Translations under genes and position numbers: made by a program
Assembly (NCBI RefSeq): GCF_009193355.1
Contig: NZ_WBVT01000002.1
Span: 62,001 to 126,000 of the forward strand
Source of the DNA: Bifidobacterium leontopitheci
Lineage (GTDB): Bacteria; Actinomycetota; Actinomycetes; Actinomycetales; Bifidobacteriaceae
Length of the DNA: 64,000 nt
Direction of reading: 5' to 3'
The notes under the pieces: model-generated
What the model was told of the DNA's origin: nothing
The model's input: the letters and a program-made list of their open reading frames with translations, nothing else
The model's database searches: none
Part shown: positions 8,347 to 19,180 of the stretch, one piece after another
How the letters are laid out: each line of letters begins with the position of its first letter
Position numbering within the stretch: the first letter of the stretch is position 1

Positions 8347-9822
8347 ATGGATTCGGAGTTTCCTATAGCTTTCCGCGGTTACGACAAGGAACCGGTCGAT
8401 GATTACGTCTCGCGAACGGCTTCGGAAACCTCGAAGTTGAAGAACCAGATCGAGGATCTCAAGAACACCGTGTCGAATCTGCAGAGCGAATACCATTCGA
8501 CGCAGATGCAGCTCGAGGATGCGCGCAAGCGCGTCGCGGCCGCCGAGGAGAAGGCGCAGAGCTCGACGCACAACTCGGTCAAGTATCTTGGTGCCAGCGC
8601 CCAGCAGCTGCTCAACGCAGCCGAAAAGACGAGCACGGAGCTCATCGCCCGCGCCAAGCGCGAAGCGGCCGACCACAAGCGCGAATCCGCCCAGCAGATC
8701 GCCGACATGGTGCAGAAGGCCAACGATGACGTCCAGCTCATCCTCGCCGAAGCCCGCAAGAAGTCCGTCGGCATCCTCGAGCGTGCCAACGAGGAGTCCC
8801 GCCAGCTGAAGAAGGACACCGCCGCGAAGATCGACGCCGACAAGAAGCGCGCCGACAAGGAGATCGCGGAACGCCGCAGCTCGCTTGACATGGAGCTCGA
8901 GAACCTCCGTGAGGCCACCAAGGCCGATCTCGACAAGCAGCGTGCCGTCTGGCAGACCACGCTTGCCGCCGAGAAGGTCGAGCAGGCCAAGAGCCTTGCG
9001 GCGCAGAGCCAGGAGGCCGAACAGAGCGCCGTCCGCATCAAGGAGAAGGCCAACGAGGAGGCGCAGAAGAACATCACCGAGTCCCGTCGTCTGCTCGACG
9101 AGGCGCGCAGCAAGTCAGAGGCGATGCTCAACGACGCGAAGTCGCAGGCCGCGAAGATCCTCAACGACGCCGACGACAAGTCCAAGCAGATCCTGCGCGA
9201 TGCGGAGATCTCCAAGGCCGAGACCCTGAAGAAGGCCGCCGACGAACTCGAATCATCCAGGTCCCTGATTACCAAGCAGCGCGCCGACGCCTCGTCTCAG
9301 ATCGACAGCATGCTGAAGAACATCGCGCAGCGCCGAGCCGAGGCACAGCAGGAGTCCGACGCCATCCTCACCAAGGCCAGGACCGTGCTGGACAATGCGA
9401 ACCAGGTGGCCGCCGAGAAGGAAGACGAGGCCGAGAAGTTCCGCGTCTCCATCATCCAAGAGGCCAAGGATGTCGCCGAACGCGAGACCCGACAGCGCCG
9501 CGCGGTGGCCGACCGTGAGATCGGCAGGCTGCAGGCGCACATCGATCATCTGCGCGAACTCGAGTCCGCATTGATGACGCGCGTCAACGACATGCGCTCC
9601 GTGCTCCTCAACTCTTTCGACTCACTGGAAAGCAGCACGGTCGCGGCAGTCCCCGCAGGCAAGACCGGCACCGCCGCCTCCGCCAGCGCGGCGCTGACGA
9701 CCAGCGCCACTCCGTCCGCAGCCCCGCAGAAGGCCGATGACTCGCAGAGCATCGAACCCATCACCAGCCCGTTCGTCGGGTCGAGCGGCAGCACTCAGAG
9801 CAGCTCGCTTTTCAGCCTGTAA
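8347..9822 (+). CDS. DivIVA-domain coiled-coil protein
   Basis: The N-terminus (FPIAFRGYDKEPVDDYVSR) matches the membrane-binding DivIVA/Wag31 domain, which recognises curved polar membrane. It is followed by about 380 residues of almost uninterrupted coiled coil rich in Ala, Lys, Glu and Arg, and a Ser/Thr/Ala-rich unstructured tail of about 70 residues. At 491 residues it is much longer than classical DivIVA and closer in design to the long polar-growth scaffolds of actinobacteria. The start at 8347 is chosen because the homology begins there, although the frame opens at 8293. A role in polar growth or septum placement is inferred. It stands before a tail-anchored protein gene. Confidence 0.85.
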   Translation: MDSEFPIAFRGYDKEPVDDYVSRTASETSKLKNQIEDLKNTVSNLQSEYHSTQMQLEDARKRVAAAEEKAQSSTHNSVKYLGASAQQLLNAAEKTSTELIARAKREAADHKRESAQQIADMVQKANDDVQLILAEARKKSVGILERANEESRQLKKDTAAKIDADKKRADKEIAERRSSLDMELENLREATKADLDKQRAVWQTTLAAEKVEQAKSLAAQSQEAEQSAVRIKEKANEEAQKNITESRRLLDEARSKSEAMLNDAKSQAAKILNDADDKSKQILRDAEISKAETLKKAADELESSRSLITKQRADASSQIDSMLKNIAQRRAEAQQESDAILTKARTVLDNANQVAAEKEDEAEKFRVSIIQEAKDVAERETRQRRAVADREIGRLQAHIDHLRELESALMTRVNDMRSVLLNSFDSLESSTVAAVPAGKTGTAASASAALTTSATPSAAPQKADDSQSIEPITSPFVGSSGSTQSSSLFSL

Positions 9823-9881
9823 TTCCGGCAGGCGTCATCATAGGATCGGGACAACGTTCGAATAGGTTTGACACATAGGAC

Positions 9882-10622
9882 ATGGCAGCACGACAGACAC
9901 ATGACGTGGAAAGGGACATGGCCGAATCGCTTGGCTATGATTCGCTTTCCCCGTCGGTGTCGCTTGCCTTGGATCAGGATCTGCGCATCGACGTCAACTC
10001 CTATCTGAGCGACCTGATTGATATGGAATACCGCGGCGCACGTCAGAAAGCCAATGCCGGCGACGACGCCGACGAACAATCCTTCGAGCAGTTGCTCGCT
10101 AAAGTGCGCAGGATGTCGAGTGATTTCTCCGAATCAGGCGTCAGCCCCGAACTTGCGGAACTCGCCAAATCCCTGCCCGAAGAGCCTCTCATGACCCGCC
10201 AGGACGATTCGCGTGCCAGCGGATCGTCCGCGGCCGATGCCGTCGACGGCGAGGGGTATCCGTCGAAGACCGAGGGGCATACACATGCCGAAGGCCCGGC
10301 GTCGACGCGTCGTGCGTCACGTCGCGCACGCCGCGCATCGCGCAACGGCCGTGGCAATGCCTCGCCCGGCACCCGTGGCAGGCGGACGGCCTCGCACAAA
10401 AGCCGTCCGGCAAGCCAGTCGGCAGGACGCGGCGACGTCACCGACGAAGAGGTGCCGCGCAGGGGACGGCATCGTCGCGTGGCCGCAGAACCGCCGCGCA
10501 AGGCGAAACGCCGAAGCCGGCACGCCTCGCCGAAATCGACCCCGTGGTATGCCTCACGCTGGTCGATCATCCTGTTGTGCGCGGCGCTCATGGCGCTTAC
10601 GGTGGTGTTGGCGTACCTGTGA
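9882..10622 (+). CDS. Tail-anchored hypothetical protein with basic linker
   Basis: Not recognised as a family. The 246-residue protein has an acidic N-terminal half, a strongly basic Arg/Ala/Ser-rich linker (about residues 140-220) and a single C-terminal membrane helix (WSIILLCAALMALTVVLAYL), so the bulk should be cytoplasmic and tail-anchored. The start is ambiguous: ATG 9882 has a poor ribosome binding site, while ATG 9918 (MAESLGYD) is preceded by GGAAAGGG. Its position just after the DivIVA-like gene suggests, but does not show, a cell-envelope role. Confidence 0.75.
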   Translation: MAARQTHDVERDMAESLGYDSLSPSVSLALDQDLRIDVNSYLSDLIDMEYRGARQKANAGDDADEQSFEQLLAKVRRMSSDFSESGVSPELAELAKSLPEEPLMTRQDDSRASGSSAADAVDGEGYPSKTEGHTHAEGPASTRRASRRARRASRNGRGNASPGTRGRRTASHKSRPASQSAGRGDVTDEEVPRRGRHRRVAAEPPRKAKRRSRHASPKSTPWYASRWSIILLCAALMALTVVLAYL

Positions 10623-10703
10623 CGCGTGTCCCTCGTTGTTGACGGCCCACAATACCGATATAGTGGATATCGAGACAGCTGGTTCGGAGAAACGAGGCTT
10701 ACG

Positions 10704-11351
10704 ATGGGGAAGATACGGCGTCTGCTCGCCACGGCATTGACCGCGGCGATGATCATGGGGACATCGGCATGCGGGTGGTCGTTCAACGTGTCGCTCGGGC
10801 GGCAGTCCGGCGACAGCAAATCACAGAACGACACGTCACAGAACGACGGCAAGGATGCTGGCAAGAAGAGCGACGGTTGGCAGCGGTTCTCCAACAAGGA
10901 TCTGGGGTTCTCCATCAGCTTCCCCGGCAATCCGTACGTCGACAGCACCACCAACTACTGGACCATGAACAGCGGCGAGAAGATCAAGGTCACCCGTGTC
11001 ATCTATCCGATCGACAAGCCGGTGTACGTCGTCTACGTGCTGCACTCCTCGCAGATGAAGAGCAATCCGGTCGCCGGCTACAATCAGGCCTCTTCGGACG
11101 ACCAGAAGCAGTTCCTGCAGAATTTCCCCGTCACCATGGCCGATGCGTTCAGCGGCACGTCGGATGATGCGGAGCTCGACAAGGCCGGCGGCAACCTCGC
11201 CGTCGATTTCGAGCTCAAGGTGCCGGATCAGGAGCTTGACGCCGAGGCGACGTCTCTCGTCAGCAAGAAGGAGGATGTGATCACCTTGCTGACCTTGAAC
11301 GATGACGCCGACCATGATCGGTTCGCCGACAGCATCAAACTGCTCGATTAA
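10704..11351 (+). CDS. Putative lipoprotein
   Basis: The 215-residue product starts with a lipoprotein-type signal (KIRRLLATALTAAMIMG followed by TSAC), predicting lipid attachment at the cysteine near residue 23. A Ser/Asp/Lys/Gln-rich linker follows, then one globular domain (from about residue 55: WQRFSNKDLGFSISFPGNPY) of the kind seen in secreted proteins with a short beta-rich fold. The function is unknown. The frame opens at 10626, but the signal peptide fixes the start at ATG 10704. Confidence 0.75.
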   Translation: MGKIRRLLATALTAAMIMGTSACGWSFNVSLGRQSGDSKSQNDTSQNDGKDAGKKSDGWQRFSNKDLGFSISFPGNPYVDSTTNYWTMNSGEKIKVTRVIYPIDKPVYVVYVLHSSQMKSNPVAGYNQASSDDQKQFLQNFPVTMADAFSGTSDDAELDKAGGNLAVDFELKVPDQELDAEATSLVSKKEDVITLLTLNDDADHDRFADSIKLLD

Positions 11352-11472
11352 CGGTCGTCCGATGACACGACCGGATGGGTGTACGGTTGTCGGATGGTGA
11401 ATCGCTCGGTGCGGTGCGTGACGTGCGCCGCACCTGTGTGCGTGGCGGGTGCCACACTGGGGGAGACGGTTT

Positions 11473-12246
11473 ATGACGGTCGCGTTGGAGAGCAACAGCT
11501 TCTTCATGGGGATTGAGTACTTCGCGATATTCTGCAGCGGCCTGATGGGCGGCCTGTGCGCGGTGAGGAAGAACTACGACCTGTTCACGATGATGATCAC
11601 CGCATGGCTGACCGCACTGGCAGGCGGCATCATCCGTGACGTGATGCTTGGAGCGTTGCCGCCTGTGGGCATCGCCGACAAAGGCTTCGTCATGACCGCG
11701 CTGGGCTCCGGCTTCGCCATCGCCTTCATCCACCCGGAGGTCGACAAGCTCAAATGGTCGATGCTTACCATCGACGCGCTTTCCGTGGGCCTGTTCGCCG
11801 TCAACGGCACCTCGAAGGCGATCATCATGGGCACATCCGGCATGACCGCCGTGTTCATGGGCATGTTCACCGCGCTCGGCGGCGGCCTGATCCGCGACAT
11901 GCTGCTCAACGACGTGCCGATGGTCATCCGCGACCGGCACTGGTATGCGATCCCGTCCGCCGTCGGCTGCGTGCTCACGGTGTTCGTCTGCCGAGGCGTG
12001 CAATACGGCTGGCTGAACTTCACGGCGGAGGTCGTGCTCGACAGCTCGATCGTCGTGGTGGTCGTCGTCATGCGACTGCTGTCGGTCAAATTCAACATCA
12101 TGCTGCCGGGTGCCGTGAAACGGCACAACACGTACCTGCCGAGCCAGTCCAAGTACCTGCGTCGTCCGATCGTCCACCCGCAGGCCGACGATTTTCAGGC
12201 CGACGACTTCGACAACGAGACGGGCGAGGGACGGGACGACGATTGA
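11473..12246 (+). CDS. TRIC-family (UPF0126) membrane protein
   Basis: A 257-residue polytopic membrane protein with about seven helices. It has two internal repeats, each carrying the glycine-arginine motif of the prokaryotic TRIC/YadS family: AGGIIRDVMLG in repeat 1 and GGGLIRDMLLN in repeat 2. Characterised TRIC proteins are trimeric cation channels, so the same activity is inferred. The hydrophilic C-terminal tail is acidic (DDFQADDFDNE). ATG 11473 follows GGGGGAGACGG. A bidirectional terminator separates it from rpsT. Confidence 0.85.
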   Translation: MTVALESNSFFMGIEYFAIFCSGLMGGLCAVRKNYDLFTMMITAWLTALAGGIIRDVMLGALPPVGIADKGFVMTALGSGFAIAFIHPEVDKLKWSMLTIDALSVGLFAVNGTSKAIIMGTSGMTAVFMGMFTALGGGLIRDMLLNDVPMVIRDRHWYAIPSAVGCVLTVFVCRGVQYGWLNFTAEVVLDSSIVVVVVVMRLLSVKFNIMLPGAVKRHNTYLPSQSKYLRRPIVHPQADDFQADDFDNETGEGRDDD

Positions 12247-12270
12247 CCTGCTGATGCAGGGCATATGCGA

Positions 12271-12304
12271 AGAGGCTCCCGCATCGGTGATGTGGGAGCC
12301 TCTT
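12271..12304. terminator. Bidirectional terminator between the TRIC gene and rpsT
   Basis: The stem AGAGGCTCCCGCAT / ATGTGGGAGCCTCT has a short loop and lies between two convergent genes. Confidence 0.8.
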
Positions 12305-12334
12305 CGAGATCCTATCCCCGAAAGGGGAGACGGG

Positions 12335-12595
12335 TCACAGCGCGTTGATGGCGACAGCCATACCGGACTTGCGGTTCGCGGCCTGGTTCTTGTGAATCAC
12401 GCCGGCGCTGGCGGCCTTGTCGAGCTTGCGGGCGGCGACCTGGTAGGCGGCCTCGGCGGCGGCCTTATCGCCGGCGGCGATGGCCTCGCGGGTAGCGCGG
12501 ATAGCCGTCTTCAGGCTGGACTTGACAGCCACGTTACGCTTGTGCGCCTTCTCATTGGTGAGCACGCGCTTCTTCTGCGACTTAATGTTTGCCAC
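12335..12595 (-). CDS. rpsT: 30S ribosomal protein S20
   Basis: An 86-residue basic helical protein that binds 16S rRNA in the small subunit. The start ([20 protein letters not shown]) and end ([13 protein letters not shown]) match S20 throughout, with no gaps. It is a single gene transcribed divergently from lepA, an arrangement common in actinobacteria. Its promoter lies in the 200 bp shared with lepA. Confidence 0.97.
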   Translation of the reverse strand: MANIKSQKKRVLTNEKAHKRNVAVKSSLKTAIRATREAIAAGDKAAAEAAYQVAARKLDKAASAGVIHKNQAANRKSGMAVAINAL

Positions 12596-12796
12596 GTTTT
12601 CTCCAAACGACGTTTGCTATAAGGACATACAAAGAGTCATGATAACACGGGCATGGGATAAAAACGAGCGTGCGGCCCGTGTGTCGCCATGAATTTGCCG
12701 ACGGGAGCCGGTAGACTAGAGGACTTGCAGCCAAAGCATGGCAGCGCGGCGCATACGACGAGAGACGACATCCACGAAAGGCAAGGAGCGGTACAG

Positions 12797-14677
<1,881 letters not shown>

Positions 14678-14756
14678 TATGTCCCTTCTCGGCCCCCTCG
14701 GTGAGGGGGCTGTCAGCGGAGCTGACTGGGGGAGCGTTCGGGCCGAGACATATGAG
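14678..14756. repeat. Palindromic repeat element, copy after lepA
   Basis: The core is CTCGGCCCCCTCGGTGAGGG followed by GGCTG, a small second hairpin (TCAGC..GCTGA) and CTGGGGGAGCG. CTCGGCCC at 14688 and GGGCCGAG at 14740 form the outer arms. The same core occurs at 50111 and, in variant paired form, inside hemW. The remaining 100 bp to hemW hold no other recognisable feature. Confidence 0.8.
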
Positions 14757-14856
14757 GCTACTGAGCGCGCTCTTCAACGTGTTGTGTTTGGTTGTTTCGA
14801 GTAGGTTGGTTCTCTTGGTGGGGACCTATCTGGATGTCTGAGGAGAATGCTGCAGG

Positions 14857-16167
14857 ATGACCTACGAGGTATACATCCACGTGCCGTTCTGCATGCGGCG
14901 CTGTGGATACTGCGATTTCAACACGTACACCGCGACCGACCTCGGCGGCGGCGCCTCGCGCGGCAACTACGCCAACATGGTGATCCGCGAAATGCAGCTC
15001 GTCAGGCAATGGCAGGCTGACCATGGCGTCAGCGAGCCGCCGGTGTCGACCGTGTTCTTCGGCGGCGGCACCCCGACGATCCTGCCGGCGAGCGATCTGG
15101 TCGCGATGCTTCGCGCCGTACGCGACCTGTGGGGCTTGCAGCCCGGCGCCGAGATCACGACGGAAGCCAACCCCGATACGGTCAACGAGTGGTACGTCAA
15201 CGAGCTTGCCGCAGGCGGCTTCACCCGCATCTCCTTCGGCATGCAGTCCGCCGTGCCGCACGTGCTGCGTACCCTCGACCGCACGCACACGCCCGAGAAC
15301 GTGGCGTCCGGCGTACGGGCGGCCGACAAGGCCGGGTTGCGTTCCAGCGTGGACCTGATCTACGGCGCGCCGGGGGAGAGCCTCGATGACTGGCGAACCT
15401 CCGTGCGTACGGCCATCGACCTTGGCGTGAACCACATCTCCGCCTATGCGCTGACCGTCGAGCCGACGACCAAGATGGGACGGCGAATCGCCGCCGGAAC
15501 CCTACCCAAGCCGGACGATGACGACGAGGCCACGAAATACGAGATCGCCGACGAGCTGTTCGCCGCGGCCGGACTCGACTGGTACGAGGTCTCCAACTGG
15601 GCACGGCAGGGCTTTGAGAGCCGGCACAACCTCGGCTACTGGCGCAACGTCGACTGGGCCGGTCTCGGTCCGGGCGCGCACTCGCACTACAACAGCGTGG
15701 ACGACCACCCCCAGTCGCCTGCGTCGACAGCCCCCGCCAGCGGGGGCGGGACAGTTGATGTCGCCCCCGCTGGCGGGGGCTGTCCGGCGAATGCCGGACT
15801 GGGGGTGGTCCACCCATCCACGCACGCCCTGCGCAGCTGGGACATCGCGCACCCGCGCCTGTGGGCCACCGCCATCAACGAGCACCGCGTCCCGTGGTCC
15901 GGCAGCGAATCGATCACCCCGGCAGAGAACCTCGAAGAGCTCATCATGCTCGGGCTGCGCATCCGCGACGGGCTAGACCTGGACCGCATCAATCAGGACA
16001 TCGACCGGACCGGCGCGTTCCGGTCGATCGACATCGCCTCCCTCACGCCGATGATAGACGACGGGCTCATCACCATCGAGGACGGCCATCGTGTCGTCCC
16101 CACCCGCAGGGGCCGGCTGCTCAACGACGCGGTCATCGAGCGGTTCTTCGACATCGCCGGAATCTGA
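14857..16167 (+). CDS. hemW: Radical SAM haem chaperone/coproporphyrinogen oxidase-like HemW
   Basis: A radical SAM protein of the HemN/HemW family; characterised HemW proteins bind haem and hand it to apoproteins. Cys12, Cys16 and Cys19 in FCMRRCGYCDF form the CxxxCxxC cluster motif, and the GGGTP motif near residue 69 binds SAM. The single-residue N-terminal extension before the cluster favours HemW over HemN. At 436 residues it is enlarged by an in-frame insert of exactly 36 codons (residues 283-318), derived from a palindromic repeat, between AHSHYNSV and HPSTHALRSW. Whether the insert is tolerated is not known. The rest of the protein is continuous. Confidence 0.9.
   Translation: MTYEVYIHVPFCMRRCGYCDFNTYTATDLGGGASRGNYANMVIREMQLVRQWQADHGVSEPPVSTVFFGGGTPTILPASDLVAMLRAVRDLWGLQPGAEITTEANPDTVNEWYVNELAAGGFTRISFGMQSAVPHVLRTLDRTHTPENVASGVRAADKAGLRSSVDLIYGAPGESLDDWRTSVRTAIDLGVNHISAYALTVEPTTKMGRRIAAGTLPKPDDDDEATKYEIADELFAAAGLDWYEVSNWARQGFESRHNLGYWRNVDWAGLGPGAHSHYNSVDDHPQSPASTAPASGGGTVDVAPAGGGCPANAGLGVVHPSTHALRSWDIAHPRLWATAINEHRVPWSGSESITPAENLEELIMLGLRIRDGLDLDRINQDIDRTGAFRSIDIASLTPMIDDGLITIEDGHRVVPTRRGRLLNDAVIERFFDIAGI
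15703..15810. repeat. Palindromic repeat pair inserted in frame within hemW
   Basis: This 108-bp block is nearly an inverted repeat. It begins GACCACCCCCAGTC (15703) and ends GACTGGGGGTGGTC (15797-15810), with arms AGCCCCCGCCAGCGGGGGC and GCCCCCGCTGGCGGGGGCT. Each half has the same plan as the repeat after lepA: a G/C hairpin, CTG, a second hairpin, then CTGGGGG. Confidence 0.85.
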
Positions 16168-16313
16168 TCGAAGATACGTACGCACGTCCGGCCGGTCACG
16201 TCGGCCGCACCTTGTACACGCCTGTTGACCGCACGCGCGAAAACTGGACAGCGCAACCCCCATGCCGTTCAATGAGGAACAACAGCGAGGATTCAACCAG
16301 TAAGGAGATCATC

Positions 16314-16934
16314 ATGAACGACGACATCCGCGTGCAGCGGCCGGCGACGGCGGCAACCGAAGAACCGGCGCTCGACCGTCCGTATCCGGGCATCGGACCG
16401 CTGCAGGCCGTACGACGGTTCATCCGCAAGGCGTTCGTGTTCAGCGGCCGCGCGTCGCGCGCCGAATACTGGTGGGTGACGCTGATCGGCTTGGCGTGCG
16501 TCGCGTGCGCCGCACTGCTGGATTACATGGTGTTCCATGACGACGACAGCGTGTTCTCGTCCATCGTCTCGTTCGTGGGATACCTCGCCATCGTGCCCGT
16601 ACTCGCATTGTCCGTGCGCCGCCTGCACGACGAGAACCTCGACGGCGGCTGGGTGCTCGTCCCGATAGTGCTGCAGATCGCGTATTTCGGAGTGTTCTCC
16701 GCGGCGATGGCGACCGGCGACTCGCATGACGCCACGATCGGCGTGCTCATCGGACTGCTGCTCATGGCCTTGTTCGTCGTGCTGTCGTTCGGCCTGTACA
16801 TGTTCCCGTCGAATCCCAAGGGAGCGCGGTTCGACAAGCCCGGCGACGAGACCGCCGAGATCGGCGATAATGCTGCCGTCACGGCTGATGTTGCCGCCGA
16901 CATGGCTGGCATGACGGCCGATTCGCAGGTCTGA
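16314..16934 (+). CDS. DUF805 membrane protein
   Basis: A 206-residue integral membrane protein with four hydrophobic helices. It has the DUF805 signature: an N-terminal FSGRASRAEYWW motif, then SVRRLHDENLDGGW in the middle and a final helix ending MFPSNPKGARFDKPG. The C-terminal 30 residues are Ala/Asp-rich and disordered. The function of the family is unknown. AAGGAG precedes ATG 16314. The stop is 1 nt before the histidine kinase start, so the two are co-transcribed. Confidence 0.85.
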   Translation: MNDDIRVQRPATAATEEPALDRPYPGIGPLQAVRRFIRKAFVFSGRASRAEYWWVTLIGLACVACAALLDYMVFHDDDSVFSSIVSFVGYLAIVPVLALSVRRLHDENLDGGWVLVPIVLQIAYFGVFSAAMATGDSHDATIGVLIGLLLMALFVVLSFGLYMFPSNPKGARFDKPGDETAEIGDNAAVTADVAADMAGMTADSQV

Positions 16935-16935
16935 C

Positions 16936-18354
16936 ATGAGCCGTTTCGATCTACGTGGGCTGCGCGGTGCTGACCGGCTGCGACGCATCGGCTTTGTCGG
17001 CTGGCTTCGCGTGTTCGGCGTGATGCTATGGGTGGTGTCGCTGCTGGCCACGCGCGTGCCCGATTCGACGGCGGCCCTGTTCGCCGACCTTGCGTTGCTG
17101 GCTGCCATCGTGGTGGTGCCGCGCCTGCCGCGTACGCTGGTCCCGGTCGCGTTGGCCGGCTGTCTTGCGGCGGACTTCATTCCCGGCGGTGCGACGGTGC
17201 TTACGGCCGCCGCGACGGCGTTCACGTTGTTCATCGCTGTCGGATACCTGTACGATATTGCGGCGGGTGTTGGTCTGGGATGCTTGTACGCTGTCGCCGA
17301 GGTGACGTGTGCGGTGTGGATCGGCTCTTCGAGCGTCGCGGTCAATGGACTGCGCGGCGTGATCGCAGGCATGACGGACGCGGCGCGGCGGTCCATGGAG
17401 CATGGCGGCATCGGGGCGCTGAGCGTTGGCGCTCCGGTCCCGGCGTGGATGCTGTGGCTGTCCGGATTGTTGCTGTCGCTGATCTGCAACGGGTTCGCCA
17501 TCGCCTTCGGCAGGGCTGCCCGTTCCGGTACCGACGCGCGCGACCGCGCCGCACGGGCGCAGCACATGGTGGACCGGCTCACGCGCGAACAGCAGCTGGC
17601 GCATGTGATCCACGATTCGGTGGCCAACGACATGTCCGTGATCGCCATGCTCGCCTGGCGTGCGAAGGCAGGACTGGATGGCAATGGGACGATGTCATCG
17701 ACGGACGGCGCCGGGCTGGGGGAGACGCTCGACCTGATCTATGCCCGCTCCCATCACGCGCTGGACCGCGTGCATGAGGTGATCGATGTGCTCGACGGCC
17801 GGCTGCCGCTCGCCGCACTCGAACACGGGCCTGCCGATGACGGCCCGGACACTGGCGGCGATTCCGACGGTACCGCGAAGCCGATTCGGCCTGCGACATC
17901 GGTTTCCACTGCAACCTCGGATTTCACATCGCAGCTGGAGCGGTACATGGAGGATCAGGACCGTGCCATGGCCATGCTCGGACTGCACGGCGTCTCACGG
18001 GTCACAACGGTCGACGCCGATCCGGAACCCTCTCCGACACAGACCGTGCGCTGTGCGGTGCTTGGGCTGGTGGAGGAGATCTACGCGAACATCGTGCGCC
18101 ATGCGGCGTGGAACGACGACGCGGCGACGGACGCGGACCCGGCCTACAGCCTGTTCGTCACGGTGACCGCGACGAACGTGCACGTCGCCGAGGTGAACGC
18201 CGTCGCCGATGCTGCGAGCGCGGCGGTGCTCGGTACTCGGCACGGCAATGGACTGCGCATGCAGCGCGAAGTCGTCGCGTCGCTCGGCGGCGCCCTCAAC
18301 GCCGCGGCCCAGGACGGCACGTGGACGATAGCCGCCGACATTCCATTGGCCTGA
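16936..18354 (+). CDS. Sensor histidine kinase (HisKA_3/NarL-partner type)
   Basis: A 472-residue membrane sensor kinase. The N-terminal 170 residues contain four to six hydrophobic segments. A coiled linker leads to the dimerisation box LAHVIHDSVAND with the phosphoacceptor at about His226. A degenerate HATPase domain follows (EEIYANIVRHAAW as the N box, HGNGLRMQREVVASLGG near the end). The region of about residues 295-330 is Asp/Gly/Thr-rich and probably disordered. Its likely partner is the LuxR-type response regulator encoded convergently 130 bp downstream. The same architecture recurs at 47356. The signal is unknown. Confidence 0.85.
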   Translation: MSRFDLRGLRGADRLRRIGFVGWLRVFGVMLWVVSLLATRVPDSTAALFADLALLAAIVVVPRLPRTLVPVALAGCLAADFIPGGATVLTAAATAFTLFIAVGYLYDIAAGVGLGCLYAVAEVTCAVWIGSSSVAVNGLRGVIAGMTDAARRSMEHGGIGALSVGAPVPAWMLWLSGLLLSLICNGFAIAFGRAARSGTDARDRAARAQHMVDRLTREQQLAHVIHDSVANDMSVIAMLAWRAKAGLDGNGTMSSTDGAGLGETLDLIYARSHHALDRVHEVIDVLDGRLPLAALEHGPADDGPDTGGDSDGTAKPIRPATSVSTATSDFTSQLERYMEDQDRAMAMLGLHGVSRVTTVDADPEPSPTQTVRCAVLGLVEEIYANIVRHAAWNDDAATDADPAYSLFVTVTATNVHVAEVNAVADAASAAVLGTRHGNGLRMQREVVASLGGALNAAAQDGTWTIAADIPLA

Positions 18355-18483
18355 CAGCGCGATCGGGCAGGGCGACCGGTCTTGGCCGATCGCAGCGTGG
18401 AGACGGTTTCCGGTCAAACTGACCGTCGCGTCAACACCTCGGCCGCACAGACCCGATGATGCAAATGCAATCCAACCGGCCTT

Positions 18484-19155
18484 CTAGCGGCTCAAATACA
18501 GGGCGATGGCGTGGGCGAGCGACCGGGCGCCGAGCTTGGCGGTCGCACGATGCGCATGCGTGCGGACCGTGGCGGGCGTTACGTCCCATTGCGCGGCGAT
18601 CTGATCATAGCTCAGACCTTGGGCGAGCAGACGCAGCGTCTCCTCCTCCCTGTCGCCGAGCCGGGGTTGGCGGTCGTCTGAGGAACGGTCCGAGGGGTTG
18701 GCCGTTGCGGCGACTGCCCGTAACGCCGCGGCCATCGCCGGCATGTCGGCTTTCGAGACGATGCCCTGGGCGCCGGCTTGCGCGGCGCGGGCGGCGTACG
18801 CGTCCACCGAGAACGCGGTGACGGCCAGCAACAGCACGCGGTCCGTCCGGCAGCGTATACGACGGCAGACGGTGACGCCGGTGCCGTCGTCCAACGACAT
18901 GTCCACCAGCAGCAGGCGCGGCCGTGTCTGCGGGTCCAGCGCCATGCGGATCGCCTCGGTCGCGCCCGCCACGCCCCACAGCCAGCGCGATTCCGGCAGC
19001 AGCCGCGGCAACACGCCGCGCAACGCCATCAGGGCCATGGCGTCGTTGTCGACGGCCGCAACGAGCGTCGTCGGTGTGGGTGGCGTCGTGCTCGGCGGCG
19101 TTGTGTGCAGGACGGATTGCGTTGCCGTGGAATCGTTGCCGGTCATGACTGTCAT
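18484..19155 (-). CDS. LuxR/NarL-family response regulator
   Basis: This 223-residue two-component transcription factor has a receiver domain (about 30-145) with the phosphorylated aspartate at about Asp85 in LLLVDMSLDDG. It has a C-terminal LuxR-type helix-turn-helix (LRLLAQGLSYDQIAAQWDV.. TVRTHAHRATAKLGA, residues 170-215). Two in-frame starts, 19155 and 19146 (MTGND), are close. The second resembles the start of the paralogue at 48786 and may be the real one. It is convergent with the kinase gene at 16936, an unusual arrangement for a cognate pair. Confidence 0.85.
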   Translation of the reverse strand: MTVMTGNDSTATQSVLHTTPPSTTPPTPTTLVAAVDNDAMALMALRGVLPRLLPESRWLWGVAGATEAIRMALDPQTRPRLLLVDMSLDDGTGVTVCRRIRCRTDRVLLLAVTAFSVDAYAARAAQAGAQGIVSKADMPAMAAALRAVAATANPSDRSSDDRQPRLGDREEETLRLLAQGLSYDQIAAQWDVTPATVRTHAHRATAKLGARSLAHAIALYLSR

Positions 19156-19180
19156 TATAGAAAACCGAACGTCGCGAGCC

